This document shows positions 24,503 to 34,034 of a stretch of DNA of 64,000 bases, one piece after another (position 1 is the stretch's first letter; the number at the start of each line of letters is the position of its first letter). This DNA is from Clostridia bacterium. GTDB taxonomy: Bacteria; Bacillota; Clostridia; Oscillospirales; Acutalibacteraceae. The position numbers and the translations under genes are program-made. The stretch covers positions 1 to 64,000 of the forward strand of contig JAFQEL010000041.1 in assembly GCA_017399065.1 (NCBI GenBank), written 5' to 3'. The notes under the pieces were generated by a model. The model made no database searches. It was not told where the DNA came from and saw only the letters and a list, made by a program, of their open reading frames with translations.

Positions 24503-25603
24503 ATGGATAAAAAACTCAGAGTCGGTATTATCGGTTGCGGCGGTATTGCCAACGGTAAGCATATGCCCTCTATTGCAAAAATTAAAGAGGCTGAAATGGT
24601 TGCTTTCTGTGATATCGTTGTCGAAAGAGCAGAGAGAGCTGCAGAAAAGTTCGGCGTTGAGGGTGCAAAGGTATATGAGGATTACAAAGAGCTTCTCAAG
24701 GATGAGAGCATCGATGTAGTTCATGTATGTACACCTAATCGCTCACACAGCTTTATTACTGTTGATTCACTTGAGGCAGGCAAGCACGTTATGTGTGAGA
24801 AGCCCATGGCAAAGACATATGCAGATGCAAAGCTTATGCTTGAAGCTGCACAGCGTACAGGCAAGAAGCTTACAATCGGCTATCAGCAGCGCTGGAGAGA
24901 TGATTCCATCTACCTTAAAGAAGCTTGTGATAACGGCGACCTCGGCGATATCTACTATGCTAAGGCTATCGCTCTTCGTCGCCGTGCAGTTCCGACCTGG
25001 GGCGTTTTCCTCAACGAGTATGAGCAGGGCGGCGGTCCGCTTATCGATATCGGTACACACGCTCTCGACCTCACTCTTTATATGATGAATAACTATAAGC
25101 CCAAAATGGTTGTAGGTACTACATTCAAAAAGCTCGGTCAGCAGAGACGTGCCGCAAACTCATGGGGCGATTGGGATCCCGAGAAGTTTACCGTTGAAGA
25201 TTCCGCATTTGGTTTTATCGTTATGGAAAACGGTGCGACAATTACTCTCGAGTCCGCATGGGCACTCAATGTTGCTGACCCGAAAGAAGCTGTATGTATG
25301 CTCTGCGGCGATAAGGCAGGTGCCGATTTTGACGGTCCCGATGAAAGCCTTCGTTTCAACTATGTCAAGTACGGCAGACAGGTTATCGAAACGCCCAATT
25401 TCGATGCGGGCGGCGTAGCCTTCTATGAGGGCGACCGTCACCCCGACCCGAAGGATATCGAGTGCCGTCTGTGGTATGATGCAATCCTCAACGATACAGA
25501 GGTTAAGACAAAGCCCGAGCAAGCACTTGTAGTTACTCAGATTCTTGAGGCTATATATGAGTCTGCAAAGACAGGTGCTCCCGTATACATAAACAACGAC
25601 TAA
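24503..25603 (+). CDS. Gfo/Idh/MocA-family NAD(P)-dependent dehydrogenase (first)
   Basis: 366 residues. N-terminal Rossmann fold with VGIIGCGGIANGKHMPSI, then VVHVCTPNRSH and the family hallmark MCEKPMAKT (catalytic lysine). The C-terminal substrate domain contains GGGPLIDIGTHALDLTLYMM, the usual DxxxH neighbourhood. Members oxidise or reduce hydroxyls of sugars, inositols or aminosugars. It is cytoplasmic. It is the first gene of a run with two sugar-isomerase-like proteins and a second dehydrogenase of the same family (24503-28576). AGAAAGGA ribosome site. The exact substrate cannot be read from sequence. Confidence 0.9.
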   Translation: MDKKLRVGIIGCGGIANGKHMPSIAKIKEAEMVAFCDIVVERAERAAEKFGVEGAKVYEDYKELLKDESIDVVHVCTPNRSHSFITVDSLEAGKHVMCEKPMAKTYADAKLMLEAAQRTGKKLTIGYQQRWRDDSIYLKEACDNGDLGDIYYAKAIALRRRAVPTWGVFLNEYEQGGGPLIDIGTHALDLTLYMMNNYKPKMVVGTTFKKLGQQRRAANSWGDWDPEKFTVEDSAFGFIVMENGATITLESAWALNVADPKEAVCMLCGDKAGADFDGPDESLRFNYVKYGRQVIETPNFDAGGVAFYEGDRHPDPKDIECRLWYDAILNDTEVKTKPEQALVVTQILEAIYESAKTGAPVYINND

Positions 25604-25627
25604 CAGAGTTAAAAGGTGATTTGAATT

Positions 25628-26344
25628 ATGAAAATAGCAGTTCAGCTTTACAGCGTACGCGACTGTATAAACAGTGCAGACGATTTTATGAAGGCTCTTG
25701 AAGAAGTCAAGGCCATGGGCTACGACGGCGTTGAGTTTGCAGGTTACCACGGCGTTGATGCCGCAACTATCCGTGCAAAGCTCGACGAGCTCGGCCTTGT
25801 TCCCGTAGGTACACATATGGGTATAAACGATTATCTTCCCGAAAACATCGAAAAAACAGTTGAGTTCAATAAGGTTCTCGGCTGTCTTTACTGCGGTGTA
25901 GGTGGTGCCGCACACGATACTGTTGAGGATTGCGAGTATGCGGCTAAGACTCTTGCCTACGGCGCGGAAAAGCTCGGTGTTCCTACATATTATCACAACC
26001 ATACTGAGGAGTTTACTCCCCTTGAAAACGGAAAAATCGGTATGCAGATTTTTGCTGAGCACACATATCTTGAGGTTGATACATACTGGAGCCACTGTGC
26101 AGGTGTAGATAACTACAACTTCATTATGGAGAATAAGGACAGAATCTGTCTGCTTCACGTTAAAGACGGTCTTGACCGTAAGCCTCTCTCGCTCGGTGAC
26201 GGCGACTGCGATATCGCAAAGGTTGTAAAGGCTGCAAAGGATGCAGGTATCGAGTGGCTTGTAGTAGAGAATGACGATCCCGTACCGAACGGTCTCGAGG
26301 ACGTAAAACGCAGTATCGCTTACCTTAAAACACTTGTCGGCTGA
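25628..26344 (+). CDS. Sugar phosphate isomerase/epimerase-like TIM barrel (first)
   Basis: 238 residues, xylose-isomerase-like barrel. The N-terminus MKIAVQLYSVRDC, then GYDGVEFAGYHG, YYHNHTEEF, YLEVDTYWSHCAGVD, CLLHVKDG and WLVVENDDP supply the acidic and histidine metal ligands of the AP-endonuclease-2/IolE-like superfamily. It lies 24 bases after the dehydrogenase and 14 before the next gene, clearly one operon. It may isomerise or dehydrate the keto-sugar made by the Gfo/Idh/MocA enzyme. A DNA-repair role (true endonuclease IV) is unlikely given the context and short length. Confidence 0.87.
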   Translation: MKIAVQLYSVRDCINSADDFMKALEEVKAMGYDGVEFAGYHGVDAATIRAKLDELGLVPVGTHMGINDYLPENIEKTVEFNKVLGCLYCGVGGAAHDTVEDCEYAAKTLAYGAEKLGVPTYYHNHTEEFTPLENGKIGMQIFAEHTYLEVDTYWSHCAGVDNYNFIMENKDRICLLHVKDGLDRKPLSLGDGDCDIAKVVKAAKDAGIEWLVVENDDPVPNGLEDVKRSIAYLKTLVG

Positions 26345-26358
26345 GAGGAGAGAATAAA

Positions 26359-27324
26359 ATGAAAATCGGTGTTATAACAAACCTTCTTGGTAATCTCCCT
26401 TTTGAAGAGGCTCTTCAGTACTTCGTATCAAAGGGTATTGAAATGGTTGAAATCGGCTGCGGCGGCTATCCGGGCACACAGCATGCAGACCCCGACGTAC
26501 TTTTTAACGATGAGGCAAAGCTTGAGGAGTTCAAGGCTCTTATCGAAAAGTACAATGTTGAAATCAGTGCACTCAGCTGTCACGCAAATCCCGTTCATCC
26601 CGATAAGGCTGTTGCAAAAGAGTTTGACGACGCTATGCGCAAGGCTGTTCTTCTCGCAGAGAAGCTCGGCGTTCATCAGATTAATACTTTCTCAGGCTGC
26701 CCAGGCGACAGTGAGAATGCAAAATATCCCAACTGGGTAACCTGTCCGTGGCCCAACGAGTTCGGCGAAATGCTCGAGTGGCAGTGGAACGAGGTTCTCA
26801 TTCCTTACTGGAAAGAGTTCGTCGCCTTCGCAAAGGCTCACGGTGTTGATAAGATTGCTCTTGAGATGCACCCCGGCTTCTGCGTATACAATCCCGAAAC
26901 TCTGCTCAAGCTCCGTGCGGCTGTCGGCCCCGAAATCGGTGCAAACTTCGACCCCAGCCACCTTATCTGGCAGGGTATCGAGCCTGTTGCGGCTATCCGT
27001 GCTCTTGAGGGTGCGATTTTCCACTTCCATGCAAAGGATACAAAGGTTGACAAGTACAATACCGCCGTCAACGGTGTGCTTGATACAAAGCCCTACGGCG
27101 ACGAAATTCACCGCTCTTGGGTATTCCGCTCCGTCGGCTACGGCAACGATGAAACCTATTGGAAGGATATTATTTCCAACCTCCGTATGGTCGGCTATGA
27201 CTATGCTATCAGCATTGAGCACGAAGATTCTCTTATGAGTCAGAATGAAGGCTTCTCAAAGGCAATCGATATGCTCAAGCGTGCAGTTATCAGAGAAGAG
27301 CCCTGTACAATGTGGTGGGTGTAA
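26359..27324 (+). CDS. Sugar phosphate isomerase/epimerase-like TIM barrel (second)
   Basis: 321 residues of the same superfamily but a different subgroup. MKIGVITNLLG, GIEMVEIGCGGYPG, ISALSCHANPVHPD, IALEMHPGFCVYN (metal-binding Glu), GANFDPSHLIWQG, IFHFHAKDTK and YAISIEHEDSLM (last Glu). All expected metal ligands are visible. AGGAGAG ribosome site. It lies between the first isomerase and a hairpin array, followed by the second dehydrogenase. Such pairs with Gfo/Idh/MocA enzymes are common in inositol, keto-sugar and C-glycoside pathways; the small partner subunit of C-glycoside lyases is not seen here. Confidence 0.87.
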   Translation: MKIGVITNLLGNLPFEEALQYFVSKGIEMVEIGCGGYPGTQHADPDVLFNDEAKLEEFKALIEKYNVEISALSCHANPVHPDKAVAKEFDDAMRKAVLLAEKLGVHQINTFSGCPGDSENAKYPNWVTCPWPNEFGEMLEWQWNEVLIPYWKEFVAFAKAHGVDKIALEMHPGFCVYNPETLLKLRAAVGPEIGANFDPSHLIWQGIEPVAAIRALEGAIFHFHAKDTKVDKYNTAVNGVLDTKPYGDEIHRSWVFRSVGYGNDETYWKDIISNLRMVGYDYAISIEHEDSLMSQNEGFSKAIDMLKRAVIREEPCTMWWV

Positions 27325-27325
27325 G

Positions 27326-27502
27326 CGTGCCGAAGGCACGCGGCGATATAAATCCCTTGCGGGATTTGTGATATATATACCTTACGGTACGATATATGCT
27401 GTGGCATATGAGGGATTTATATCATATCGCAGTTGAGATTTATCTCAACTATATCGCAAGCGAATGTTAATGAGATTATATCGTATTTGCCATAGGCAAA
27501 TA
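27326..27502. repeat. Array of short hairpins separated by GATATA-type spacers
   Basis: At least six perfect mini-palindromes follow one another: CGTGCC/GGCACG, AATCCC/GGGATT, TACC/GGTA, TATGC/GCATA, AGTTGAGAT/ATCTCAACT and ATTTGCC/GGCAAAT. Between them are GCGATATA, GTGATATA and CGATATA on the left and the reverse complement (TATATC, ATATCGC, TATATCGT) on the right, so the array turns around in the middle. A longer pairing joins 27345-27356 with 27412-27423. It fills the gap between two operon genes. Confidence 0.8.
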
Positions 27503-27526
27503 TTTAGTTTAAAGAAGGTAATGGTT

Positions 27527-28576
27527 ATGGGTAAAAAAATAGGTCACGCCGTTATAGGCTACGGCGGTATGGGTCACTTTCACGGCAGACGCTGTCAGAG
27601 CATCGATATGCTTGATTTTATCGGATTCTACGATATCGACCCCGAGGTGCAGAAGAAAGGTGCAGAAGAAGGTGCACACAGCTTCGCAAGCCGTGCAGAG
27701 CTCCTTGCTGATGAAAGAATAGACCTTGTTACGGTTGCTACTCCGAATGAGGTGCACAAGGAAATTGTAATTGATGCACTGCGTGCAGGTAAAAACGTTA
27801 TTTGTGAAAAGCCCGTTACAATGTCAAGTGCCGACCTCGAAGAGATGATTGCCGTTGCAAACGAAACAGGTAAAATGTTCACTGTTCATCAGAACAGACG
27901 CTGGGACGGTGACTATCAGCGCATCAAAAAGATTTATGAGGATAATACTCTTGGTAAGATTCACTGCTTTGAGCACCGTGTCCACGGCTCACGCGGTATA
28001 CCGAGCGGCTGGCGAAGCGAAAAGTTTCACGGCGGCGGTATGGTGCTCGACTGGGGCGTTCATCTGCTTGATCAGATGCTCACCCTTATGGCGGAAAAAA
28101 AGATGATTTCCGTCTATGCCGAGTGTACGCATATTACTAACTTCGAGTGTGACGACGGCTTCAAGGCTATAATCAAATTTGAGGGCGACGTCAGCTGGCA
28201 GATTGAGGTGCTTACCAATAATTTCATCGAAATGCCTCTTTGGTATGTCTGCGGCGAAAACGGTACGGCTATAATCAAAGATTGGAAAGGTAACGGCGAA
28301 ATCGTAATGGTTTCCGATTGGGAAAACCGTGATTCTGTGCCGATAAAAGCAGGTGTCGGCCTTACAAAAACAATGGCACCGAGAGATAAAGATACAATAG
28401 AGCATTATCCGCTTCCTGACGGAATTGATGAATGGGATGCCTATTATCTCGATATCTGCGATGCACTGTTAAACGGTAAAACTCCGAATGTTACCCATGA
28501 TCAGCAGCGTAAACTCATAAAACTTATCGAGGCAATTTTTGAATCCGCCGAAAAGAACGAAGTAATTAAATTCTGA
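27527..28576 (+). CDS. Gfo/Idh/MocA-family NAD(P)-dependent dehydrogenase (second)
   Basis: 349 residues. Rossmann motif HAVIGYGGMGHFHGRRC, then VTVATPNEVHKE, VICEKPVTMS (catalytic Lys) and VLDWGVHLLDQML. The start at 27527 is set by AAGAAGG 8 bases upstream; the frame is open back to 27464 but that part lies in the hairpin array. It is only moderately similar to the protein at 24503, so the two probably act on different steps or sugars, one perhaps oxidising and the other reducing after isomerisation. It is the last gene of the run and is followed by a strong terminator. Confidence 0.9.
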   Translation: MGKKIGHAVIGYGGMGHFHGRRCQSIDMLDFIGFYDIDPEVQKKGAEEGAHSFASRAELLADERIDLVTVATPNEVHKEIVIDALRAGKNVICEKPVTMSSADLEEMIAVANETGKMFTVHQNRRWDGDYQRIKKIYEDNTLGKIHCFEHRVHGSRGIPSGWRSEKFHGGGMVLDWGVHLLDQMLTLMAEKKMISVYAECTHITNFECDDGFKAIIKFEGDVSWQIEVLTNNFIEMPLWYVCGENGTAIIKDWKGNGEIVMVSDWENRDSVPIKAGVGLTKTMAPRDKDTIEHYPLPDGIDEWDAYYLDICDALLNGKTPNVTHDQQRKLIKLIEAIFESAEKNEVIKF

Positions 28577-28585
28577 TAAAAGAAG

Positions 28586-28624
28586 AACACAGCAGAAGTA
28601 AGTAAAACCTCTGCTGTGTTTTTT
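28586..28624. terminator. Intrinsic terminator between convergent genes
   Basis: 11-bp stem AACACAGCAGA/TCTGCTGTGTT (28586-28596, 28610-28620) followed by TTTT. Confidence 0.88.
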
Positions 28625-28628
28625 GTTA

Positions 28629-29765
28629 TTAAAATCTGTCAGGAAATGCGACTTTTAATGTGTTGAGCATTCTCACGTCGGGTCGCACAAATTCATTATA
28701 ATAACGGAAGTTGTTGTCTTCCATTCTATGCACGGTATCAACATCATTTATAAGTGCGGTTGCACAGCTTAAGACCTCTTCGGGCGAAGTGTATCTCAGG
28801 TAGTTTTCTCCTTCCTTGAGTCCTCCTGCAGGCTCATAAACAAACGGGTCTGTTATGAGTGCCCTGCCTGCTGCAAAGGTTTCTCCGTAGCGTGCACCTA
28901 CACAGCCGTGCACACCCTTTGAAAGAATATGTATGTAATTCTGTTTGAGCGAATCAAGGTATCCCTGTCTTGTTACAACACGGGGGTCAGAGGTTATGAG
29001 GTCAGGTGCTTCCTTGCGGCTTGTTTCGTTGTCACTCAGTCCGCCTACGAATTTATCGCCGAAAGCTTCTCTGAGTATGCGTACGGTCTTTATTCTTTCG
29101 CTATTTGTCTGTCTGAGCATTTCAATCTGCCTGTCGCATTTTTCTTCAGCCTGAGTGTGAGTAAGCGTCGGATAGGCTTTCATTATATGCTCTGCAGTCA
29201 GGTGACCGTATTCCCAGAGTCTTGTCCAGAAAAGCAGATTGTAGCAGTCATAATGTTTGTTGCTTTCAAGTTTTCTGTAGTCGTTTTCTGCCTGAATCTG
29301 TGAAGCTTTAAGAGAAATGTAAGCCGCTTCTTTGAAGCTTTTTTCGCTGATTGCGTTTTTGATTTTTGCTTTTTCAAAGTAGCTTCCGGGGTATGAACAA
29401 CCAAAGGACATCGCAAGATTTTGAAACTTTTCTTTGTTGTTCAGCTTTAAAGCAAAATCAGGGTCATAGCTTGATTTAAAATAAAAGTCAATACGCTCAA
29501 GCTGGTCATTAAAAGTCTGAGGGAAATCAAAATCCTGATATCCGTCCGATATATCGTAAGCGAGTATTTTGCCGTCTGCAGTAAGTTCAATGATATATCT
29601 GTTCGGATAAAATTCACTTGAAGCAAAATTGGAGCTCATATTATATTTTTTAACTTTTACAATGCCGTTGTTCTCCAGAACCTTAAGTCCTGCAAATATC
29701 GAACCGATTGCAGGGATTCTGCAGCATTTGTTATTGAAGTTTACGGTTATTTCAATCGGCTTCAT
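28629..29765 (-). CDS. Putative GT-B-type glycosyltransferase-like protein
   Basis: 378 residues, no signal peptide. The C-terminal third reads ILSKGVHGCVGARYGETFAAGRALITDP, then GENYLRYTSPEEVLSCATAL and a final MEDNNFRYYNEFVRPDVR. This resembles the donor-binding half of exostosin/CgeB-like glycosyltransferases (an E before A-G-R, and a Y/S-PEE block). The N-terminal half is less clear. Acceptor and donor are unknown. It is followed (on the minus strand) by the terminator at 28586 and preceded by the RluA gene 19 bases upstream, so the two may be co-transcribed. Assignment is from pattern only; a search could change it. Confidence 0.45.
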   Translation of the reverse strand: MKPIEITVNFNNKCCRIPAIGSIFAGLKVLENNGIVKVKKYNMSSNFASSEFYPNRYIIELTADGKILAYDISDGYQDFDFPQTFNDQLERIDFYFKSSYDPDFALKLNNKEKFQNLAMSFGCSYPGSYFEKAKIKNAISEKSFKEAAYISLKASQIQAENDYRKLESNKHYDCYNLLFWTRLWEYGHLTAEHIMKAYPTLTHTQAEEKCDRQIEMLRQTNSERIKTVRILREAFGDKFVGGLSDNETSRKEAPDLITSDPRVVTRQGYLDSLKQNYIHILSKGVHGCVGARYGETFAAGRALITDPFVYEPAGGLKEGENYLRYTSPEEVLSCATALINDVDTVHRMEDNNFRYYNEFVRPDVRMLNTLKVAFPDRF

Positions 29766-29784
29766 TGTGTGGTCACTCCGTTTG

Positions 29785-30648
29785 TCAGCTGCGTATTTTT
29801 TTCATATCTTCAGGAAGGGGAGCGGTAAAAATCATTCTTTCTCCCGTTACCGGGTGCGGCATTTCAAGCTTTGCACAGTGCAGTGCGTGACGGCTTATTT
29901 TATCCGTATGTCCGCCGTACATCTCGTCACCTGCAAGCGGTGTGCCCTGAGAAGCAAAGTGCACTCTTATCTGATGTGTGCGGCCGGTTTCAAGCGTGAT
30001 TTCCATTGTTGTCAATCCGTCACGGTGTCCGAGTGCTGTCCAGTGCGTTACGGCTTCTTCGCCGCCTTCACCCACGGCACGCAGTGTTTTCATCGGGTCG
30101 GGTCTTATTATGGGTGCATCAATTGTGCCGCTGTTTTCATATTTGCCTTCAACTATTGCTATGTAAGTTTTGTCATAGCTGCCGTTGAGCTTTGATGCCG
30201 CCATTTTGTGCAGAGCACATACCACGAGACCCGACGTACCTTTGTCGAGCCTGCCTGCAACACGGAATACGGCATCCTTTCCCTTTTGCGTAAGATAATA
30301 TGCAACTGCGTTTGCAAGCGTGTCACCCTGGTGGTTGTGAGTAGGGTGCATTGCAAGTCCTGCAGGCTTGTTGATAACAAGTATGTCCTCATCCTCATAT
30401 ATTACTTCAAACTCTGCAGGCTGAGGCTCTGCCGTGCTTTTATCCTGCGGCAGATTAAGCGTCAGCACAGCACCCGCACGCAGTCGGTCGATGGTGCGTA
30501 CAGACTCACCGTCAAGCAGCATCGAACCACGTATCTGTTTGAGAGAACGCACCATACGGTAGGATAACCCGATACCGCCGCGCAGGTAATTATTTACTTT
30601 TTCACCGTCAAATTCTTCGGGTACGGTGTATGTAAGTGTCCTGTTCAA
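29785..30648 (-). CDS. RluA/RluD-family pseudouridine synthase
   Basis: 287 residues. An N-terminal S4-like RNA-binding part (DGEKVNNYLRGGIGLSYRMVRSLKQ) precedes the catalytic domain with DILVINKPAGLAMHP and AGRLDKGTSGLVV, where the aspartate of RLDKGTSG is the nucleophile, and GRTHQIRVHFAS. It is full length for the family and should convert specific uridines in rRNA or tRNA to pseudouridine in the cytoplasm. Which RNA it modifies cannot be told, since RluA, C and D types share these motifs. Confidence 0.92.
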   Translation of the reverse strand: MNRTLTYTVPEEFDGEKVNNYLRGGIGLSYRMVRSLKQIRGSMLLDGESVRTIDRLRAGAVLTLNLPQDKSTAEPQPAEFEVIYEDEDILVINKPAGLAMHPTHNHQGDTLANAVAYYLTQKGKDAVFRVAGRLDKGTSGLVVCALHKMAASKLNGSYDKTYIAIVEGKYENSGTIDAPIIRPDPMKTLRAVGEGGEEAVTHWTALGHRDGLTTMEITLETGRTHQIRVHFASQGTPLAGDEMYGGHTDKISRHALHCAKLEMPHPVTGERMIFTAPLPEDMKKIRS

Positions 30649-30761
30649 ATTTTATCACCATAGAAATATTAACATATACCATACCTTATGTAAAGCGAAT
30701 TAGAAATACGTAATCAGAAATATTTAATTCATACATTCCGTATTCCTAATTCACAATTGAT

Positions 30762-31451
30762 TTATGATGCTCTGTTCATTGCTGCAAGCGGATCGACAAT
30801 CACTCCGTTTACGGTGATTTCAAGGTGAAGATGAGGCTTGTCTGCCTGCTCAACAGGTATGATGCCGAGTTGACCGAGCGTGCCGCCTTTTTTTACGGTA
30901 TCGCCCTTTTTTACCGTTGTGCCGCTTTTGAATCCGCAGTATTTTGCGGTCATTGTGTTACCGTGGTCGATTTCAATTACAACTCCCCACATAGGGTCAT
31001 CATAAACATCTGTGACCTTGCCGGACTGGATCGCGAACACATTATCCGACTCCGTGCCCGTAAAATCAATACCGTTGTGTACTCGCCAATCGCCCATTGT
31101 TTTGGAGCTTACCATTTCTCCTTTTGAATAGTCTTTGAGTATTTCCGTACCCATAGGCAGTGCAAATGACCCTGTAAATGGCAGGTTTTCGGGCTTAGCT
31201 GTTGTTTCCTGTGTTACGTTTTCTTCTTCTGTCTGCGGAACGGTTACCTTTGTTGCCGGTACGTCTGCTTCAACCCTTCCTCCCTGGTTATCCCAGTCAA
31301 TCGAGGTCTCATGTTCACTGACTGCGTTCATACTTTTTCTGATAAATGAATATGTGCCTATTCCCGAGGCGGCAACGAATACTGCAACTGCCGTGTAAAT
31401 GCCTGCTTTTATCAGAGAAAATCCGCTTGCTTTTTTAAATTTGATATCCAT
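30762..31451 (-). CDS. spoIIQ: SpoIIQ-like LytM/M23 sporulation protein
   Basis: 229 residues. One N-terminal membrane helix (about 12-32), a Thr/Glu-rich linker, then a LytM domain: DYSKGEMVSSKTMGDWRVHN, HNGIDF (HxxxD) and PHLHLEI (HxH). The sequence just before the first histidine is characteristic of SpoIIQ, which in the forespore membrane pairs with SpoIIIAH to form the engulfment channel. Unlike Bacillus SpoIIQ, all zinc ligands look intact, as in clostridial SpoIIQ. The start is ATG 31451 with GGAGGG; the frame opens six codons earlier but that GTG overlaps the ribosome site. A sigma-F-like promoter sits directly upstream. Confidence 0.83.
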   Translation of the reverse strand: MDIKFKKASGFSLIKAGIYTAVAVFVAASGIGTYSFIRKSMNAVSEHETSIDWDNQGGRVEADVPATKVTVPQTEEENVTQETTAKPENLPFTGSFALPMGTEILKDYSKGEMVSSKTMGDWRVHNGIDFTGTESDNVFAIQSGKVTDVYDDPMWGVVIEIDHGNTMTAKYCGFKSGTTVKKGDTVKKGGTLGQLGIIPVEQADKPHLHLEITVNGVIVDPLAAMNRAS

Positions 31452-31470
31452 AATTTTATCCCTCCGCACC

Positions 31471-31500
31471 TATTTTTGTCAGCGAAAAGGGTGTTTATAC
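31471..31500 (-). promoter_or_regulatory. Sigma-F/G-like promoter of spoIIQ
   Basis: On the minus strand GTATA (31496-31500), 15 bp, then GACAAAAATA (31471-31480). This agrees with the forespore consensus GYATA-N15-GGnnAnAnTR at every fixed position but one. The start site would fall just before the GGAGGG ribosome site. Confidence 0.6.
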
Positions 31501-31511
31501 AGAAAAATGAA

Positions 31512-31545
31512 AAAACGCCCGACGTAACATCGGACGTTTTTCCAA
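31512..31545. terminator. Hairpin with T-runs on both strands, upstream of spoIIQ
   Basis: AAAACGCCCGA with TCGGACGTTTT (11 bp, one wobble) has Ts after it in either direction. It lies between the divergent spoIIQ and lexA genes, upstream of the spoIIQ promoter. It may insulate spoIIQ from other transcripts. The rest of this 355-base gap holds the two promoters, the lexA operators and AT-rich sequence. Confidence 0.6.
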
Positions 31546-31707
31546 AAAATTTGAGGGGGTAAAAAATGCACATTACAGAAAAGAACAATGCGGCTTCGTT
31601 CCTTTCAAGTGCAACTATATATTAGCAGTATCCTGTGTGATTGATATGAATAAATTGTTAAAACAACTTGTTTTTTTGATGTCATTAAAAATTTTTTCAA
31701 AAAAACA

Positions 31708-31766
31708 CAAACAAATGTTTGCTTTTTTAAAAATACTGTGATATAATCAAATCAAACATATGTTCT
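31708..31766 (+). promoter_or_regulatory. lexA promoter with two LexA-like operators
   Basis: CAAACAAATGTTTG (31708-31721) overlaps the -35 TTGCTT (31719-31724). TATAAT is at 31742-31747 after a 17-bp spacer. CAAACATATGTTCT (31753-31766) lies just downstream. Both boxes resemble the Gram-positive LexA site GAACATATGTTC. This implies autorepression of lexA. Confidence 0.75.
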
Positions 31767-31806
31767 ATGCGTGAAGATGCAAAAAATTAATCGGGAGGTT
31801 AGCTTT

Positions 31807-32397
31807 ATGTTAAACGATACCCAACGAAAAATATACGAGTTTCTTCTTGAACGTCTGCAGGACGGTGTACCGCCTTCGGTTCGTGAAATAGGTGCAAACG
31901 TCGGTCTCAAATCAACTTCGTCCGTTCAGGCGTGTCTTGATGCTCTCGAGCGTGAGGGCTTTATTTCGCGTGACCCTATGCTCAAGCGTTCTATCCGTAT
32001 TGTAGGTCAGGAGGATACCGCAAATATCAAGCAGGTACCTATTTTAGGTACGGTTACCGCAGGTGCACCAATCCTTGCTGTTGAGCAGATTGAGGGGTAT
32101 CTGCCTTATACCGGCTATGCCGCCAAGGATAAGTCTCTTTTTGCTCTGCGAGTCAGAGGTGAAAGTATGCTCAACGCAGGTATTTTTGACGGTGACCTCG
32201 TTGTTGTCGAGCGTACTCCCGTTGCACGTAACGGCGAAATCGTGGTTGCTCTTGTCGGTGATGAGGCTACAGTCAAGACTTTTTATAAAGAAAACGGTCA
32301 TTTCAGGCTTCAACCCGAAAACGACGCTTATGAGCCGATTGTTGTTGATGAAGCGGTGATTCTCGGCAAAGTAGTGGCTCTCCACCGATATTATTGA
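31807..32397 (+). CDS. lexA: LexA repressor (SOS regulator)
   Basis: 196 residues, standard length. Winged HTH (VPPSVREIGANVGLKSTSSV), hinge, then the S24 self-cleaving domain: cleavage site A85-G86 in GTVTAG, nucleophile S120 in RGESML and base K157 in ATVKTF. Represses SOS genes until RecA filaments trigger autocleavage. The start is ATG 31807 with CGGGAGG; the frame opens at 31771 without a ribosome site. Its own promoter carries two LexA-like boxes. Confidence 0.96.
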   Translation: MLNDTQRKIYEFLLERLQDGVPPSVREIGANVGLKSTSSVQACLDALEREGFISRDPMLKRSIRIVGQEDTANIKQVPILGTVTAGAPILAVEQIEGYLPYTGYAAKDKSLFALRVRGESMLNAGIFDGDLVVVERTPVARNGEIVVALVGDEATVKTFYKENGHFRLQPENDAYEPIVVDEAVILGKVVALHRYY

Positions 32398-32408
32398 TTT
32401 TTTCAACA

Positions 32409-32464
32409 AATACCAACCTAAAATGTTTTAAATATTTTATATCATTAATTTTTAGGTTTGTATT
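32409..32464. other. Long imperfect inverted repeat between lexA and guaB
   Basis: 15-nt arms with one mismatch (AATACCAACCTAAAA at 32409-32423, complement at 32450-32464). There is no T-run after it. It may be a weak lexA terminator or an operator upstream of the guaB -10 (TATAAT near 32487). Confidence 0.4.
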
Positions 32465-32490
32465 GATATTTTGCTTTGTGCTTGCTATAA

Positions 32491-33996
<1,506 letters not shown>

Positions 33997-34034
33997 TTTT
34001 CAGCTTATTTTATTAAGAAAGGTATGATAACGGG

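Noticed and set aside
27326-27502. Possible CRISPR array
   Set aside because: The constant parts are only 6-8 bases and change orientation; the variable parts are palindromes. There are no cas genes.
24503-28576. C-glycoside deglycosylation operon
   Set aside because: The small DUF6379-type partner subunit that known C-glycoside lyases need is absent, so I kept the general description.
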